The notes beneath the pieces are model-generated. The model searched no databases. It was not told the DNA's origin and worked only from the letters and a program-made list of their open reading frames with translations. From Polaribacter pectinis (GTDB taxonomy: Bacteria; Bacteroidota; Bacteroidia; Flavobacteriales; Flavobacteriaceae): 64,000 nt of DNA. The DNA is taken from NCBI RefSeq assembly GCF_014352875.1, contig NZ_CP060695.1, forward strand, positions 2,635,501 through 2,699,500. The letters run 5' to 3'. This document shows, in pieces, positions 63,622 through 64,000 of this stretch (the first letter of the stretch is position 1; each line of letters begins with the position of its first letter). The translations under genes were made by a program, and so were the position numbers.

Positions 63622-64000
63622 ATGCAACAAAAAAATAACACCACCGCAATTGTAATTATTGCAAGCTTATTTTTCATCTTCGGCTTTGTAACATGGATTA
63701 ACGGTGCGTTAATTCCGTTTATGAAAACAATTAACGAACTAACAGATGCACAATCTTATTTGGTTGCTTCTGCTTCTTACATCTCATTTGTTGTAATGGC
63801 ATTGCCAGCATCTTATATTTTAAACAAAATTGGCTACAAAAAAGGAATGTCTTTGGGGTTAATAATTATGGCAATTGGTGCTTTGGTTTTTATCCCTGCT
63901 GCAGAGGCAAGAACATATTGGGTATTTCTTGCGGGTATATTTATTCAAGGAATTGGAATGACAATTTTACAAACTGCTGCAAATCCATACATCACAATTT
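63622..64000 (+). CDS. FucP-like MFS sugar transporter (C-terminus beyond the window)
   Basis: First 126 residues only. VIIASLFFIFGFVTWINGAL and the adjacent YLVASASYISFVVMALPASY and LQTAANPYIT are characteristic of FucP/NagP-type sugar:H+ symporters. Third gene of the sugar operon; brings in the sugar that the kinase and nucleotidyltransferase use. Confidence 0.88.
   Translation, partial: MQQKNNTTAIVIIASLFFIFGFVTWINGALIPFMKTINELTDAQSYLVASASYISFVVMALPASYILNKIGYKKGMSLGLIIMAIGALVFIPAAEARTYWVFLAGIFIQGIGMTILQTAANPYITI

Overview
The window comes from a marine-type member of the Flavobacteriaceae (Bacteroidota; Polaribacter/Tenacibaculum-like is my best guess). The DNA is AT-rich, several genes are preceded by the Bacteroidota -7 box TAnnTTTG, and many core genes belong to flavobacterial families or gene orders (M23 lipoprotein / DUF3108 / tryptophan 2,3-dioxygenase; GH3-like protein next to queD; upp next to a DUF6427-type membrane protein). 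Short flavobacterial intergenic repeats also occur.

1-22,793 is ordinary chromosome. It holds an aromatic amino-acid catabolism block (kynA, hppD, hmgA), an Fe-S/redox block (ferredoxin-NADP reductase, NifU-like scaffold, Mrp), trmB, upp, a Kbp-like BON+LysM protein, a yicC-gmk-nadD run, M23 peptidases, GH3, queD, pth, rplY and prs. It ends at tRNA-Leu(CAA), 22,794-22,875.

22,821-59,964 is a 37.1-kb integrative, probably mobilizable, element inserted in the 3' part of tRNA-Leu. A 56-bp piece of the tRNA is repeated exactly at 59,965-60,020. The tyrosine integrase lies at the right end, and 11-bp direct repeats (three at the left end, two at the right) look like integrase arm sites. Left to right it carries: a TrlF-type PHP/SMC-like ATPase; a mobilization module (relaxase split at an A10 tract, accessory proteins, VirD4/TraG-like coupling ATPase, a 43-residue membrane peptide, lipoprotein and membrane proteins); a variable middle (Ppx/GppA-like protein, RuvC-like protein, XRE regulator, RepA/O-like winged-helix protein, large serine recombinase); a Hachiman defence pair (hamA, hamB); a plus-strand operon (second VirD4-like ATPase, RadC-like, D12-class adenine methylase, small unknowns); and a large defence block. 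The defence block is a type III restriction-modification locus with TWO mod genes, identical at both ends but different in the middle, separated by a small protein with a PD-(D/E)XK-like motif, plus DUF4391 and a SNF2-family helicase with a PLD-like N-terminus. The integration module (small proteins, excisionase-like HTH, integrase) closes the element.

60,021-64,000 is chromosome again. The terminator that once followed the intact tRNA is followed by a LacI-family regulator, divergent from a sugar operon (NDP-sugar nucleotidyltransferase, NahK-like sugar kinase, FucP-like MFS transporter running off the window). Two LacI-type operator sites lie between them.

The most unusual signals are the twin mod genes with the nuclease-like gene between them, the three interlocked inverted repeats just upstream of the serine recombinase, the chain of hairpins downstream of the relaxase, and the A10 tract that splits the relaxase.
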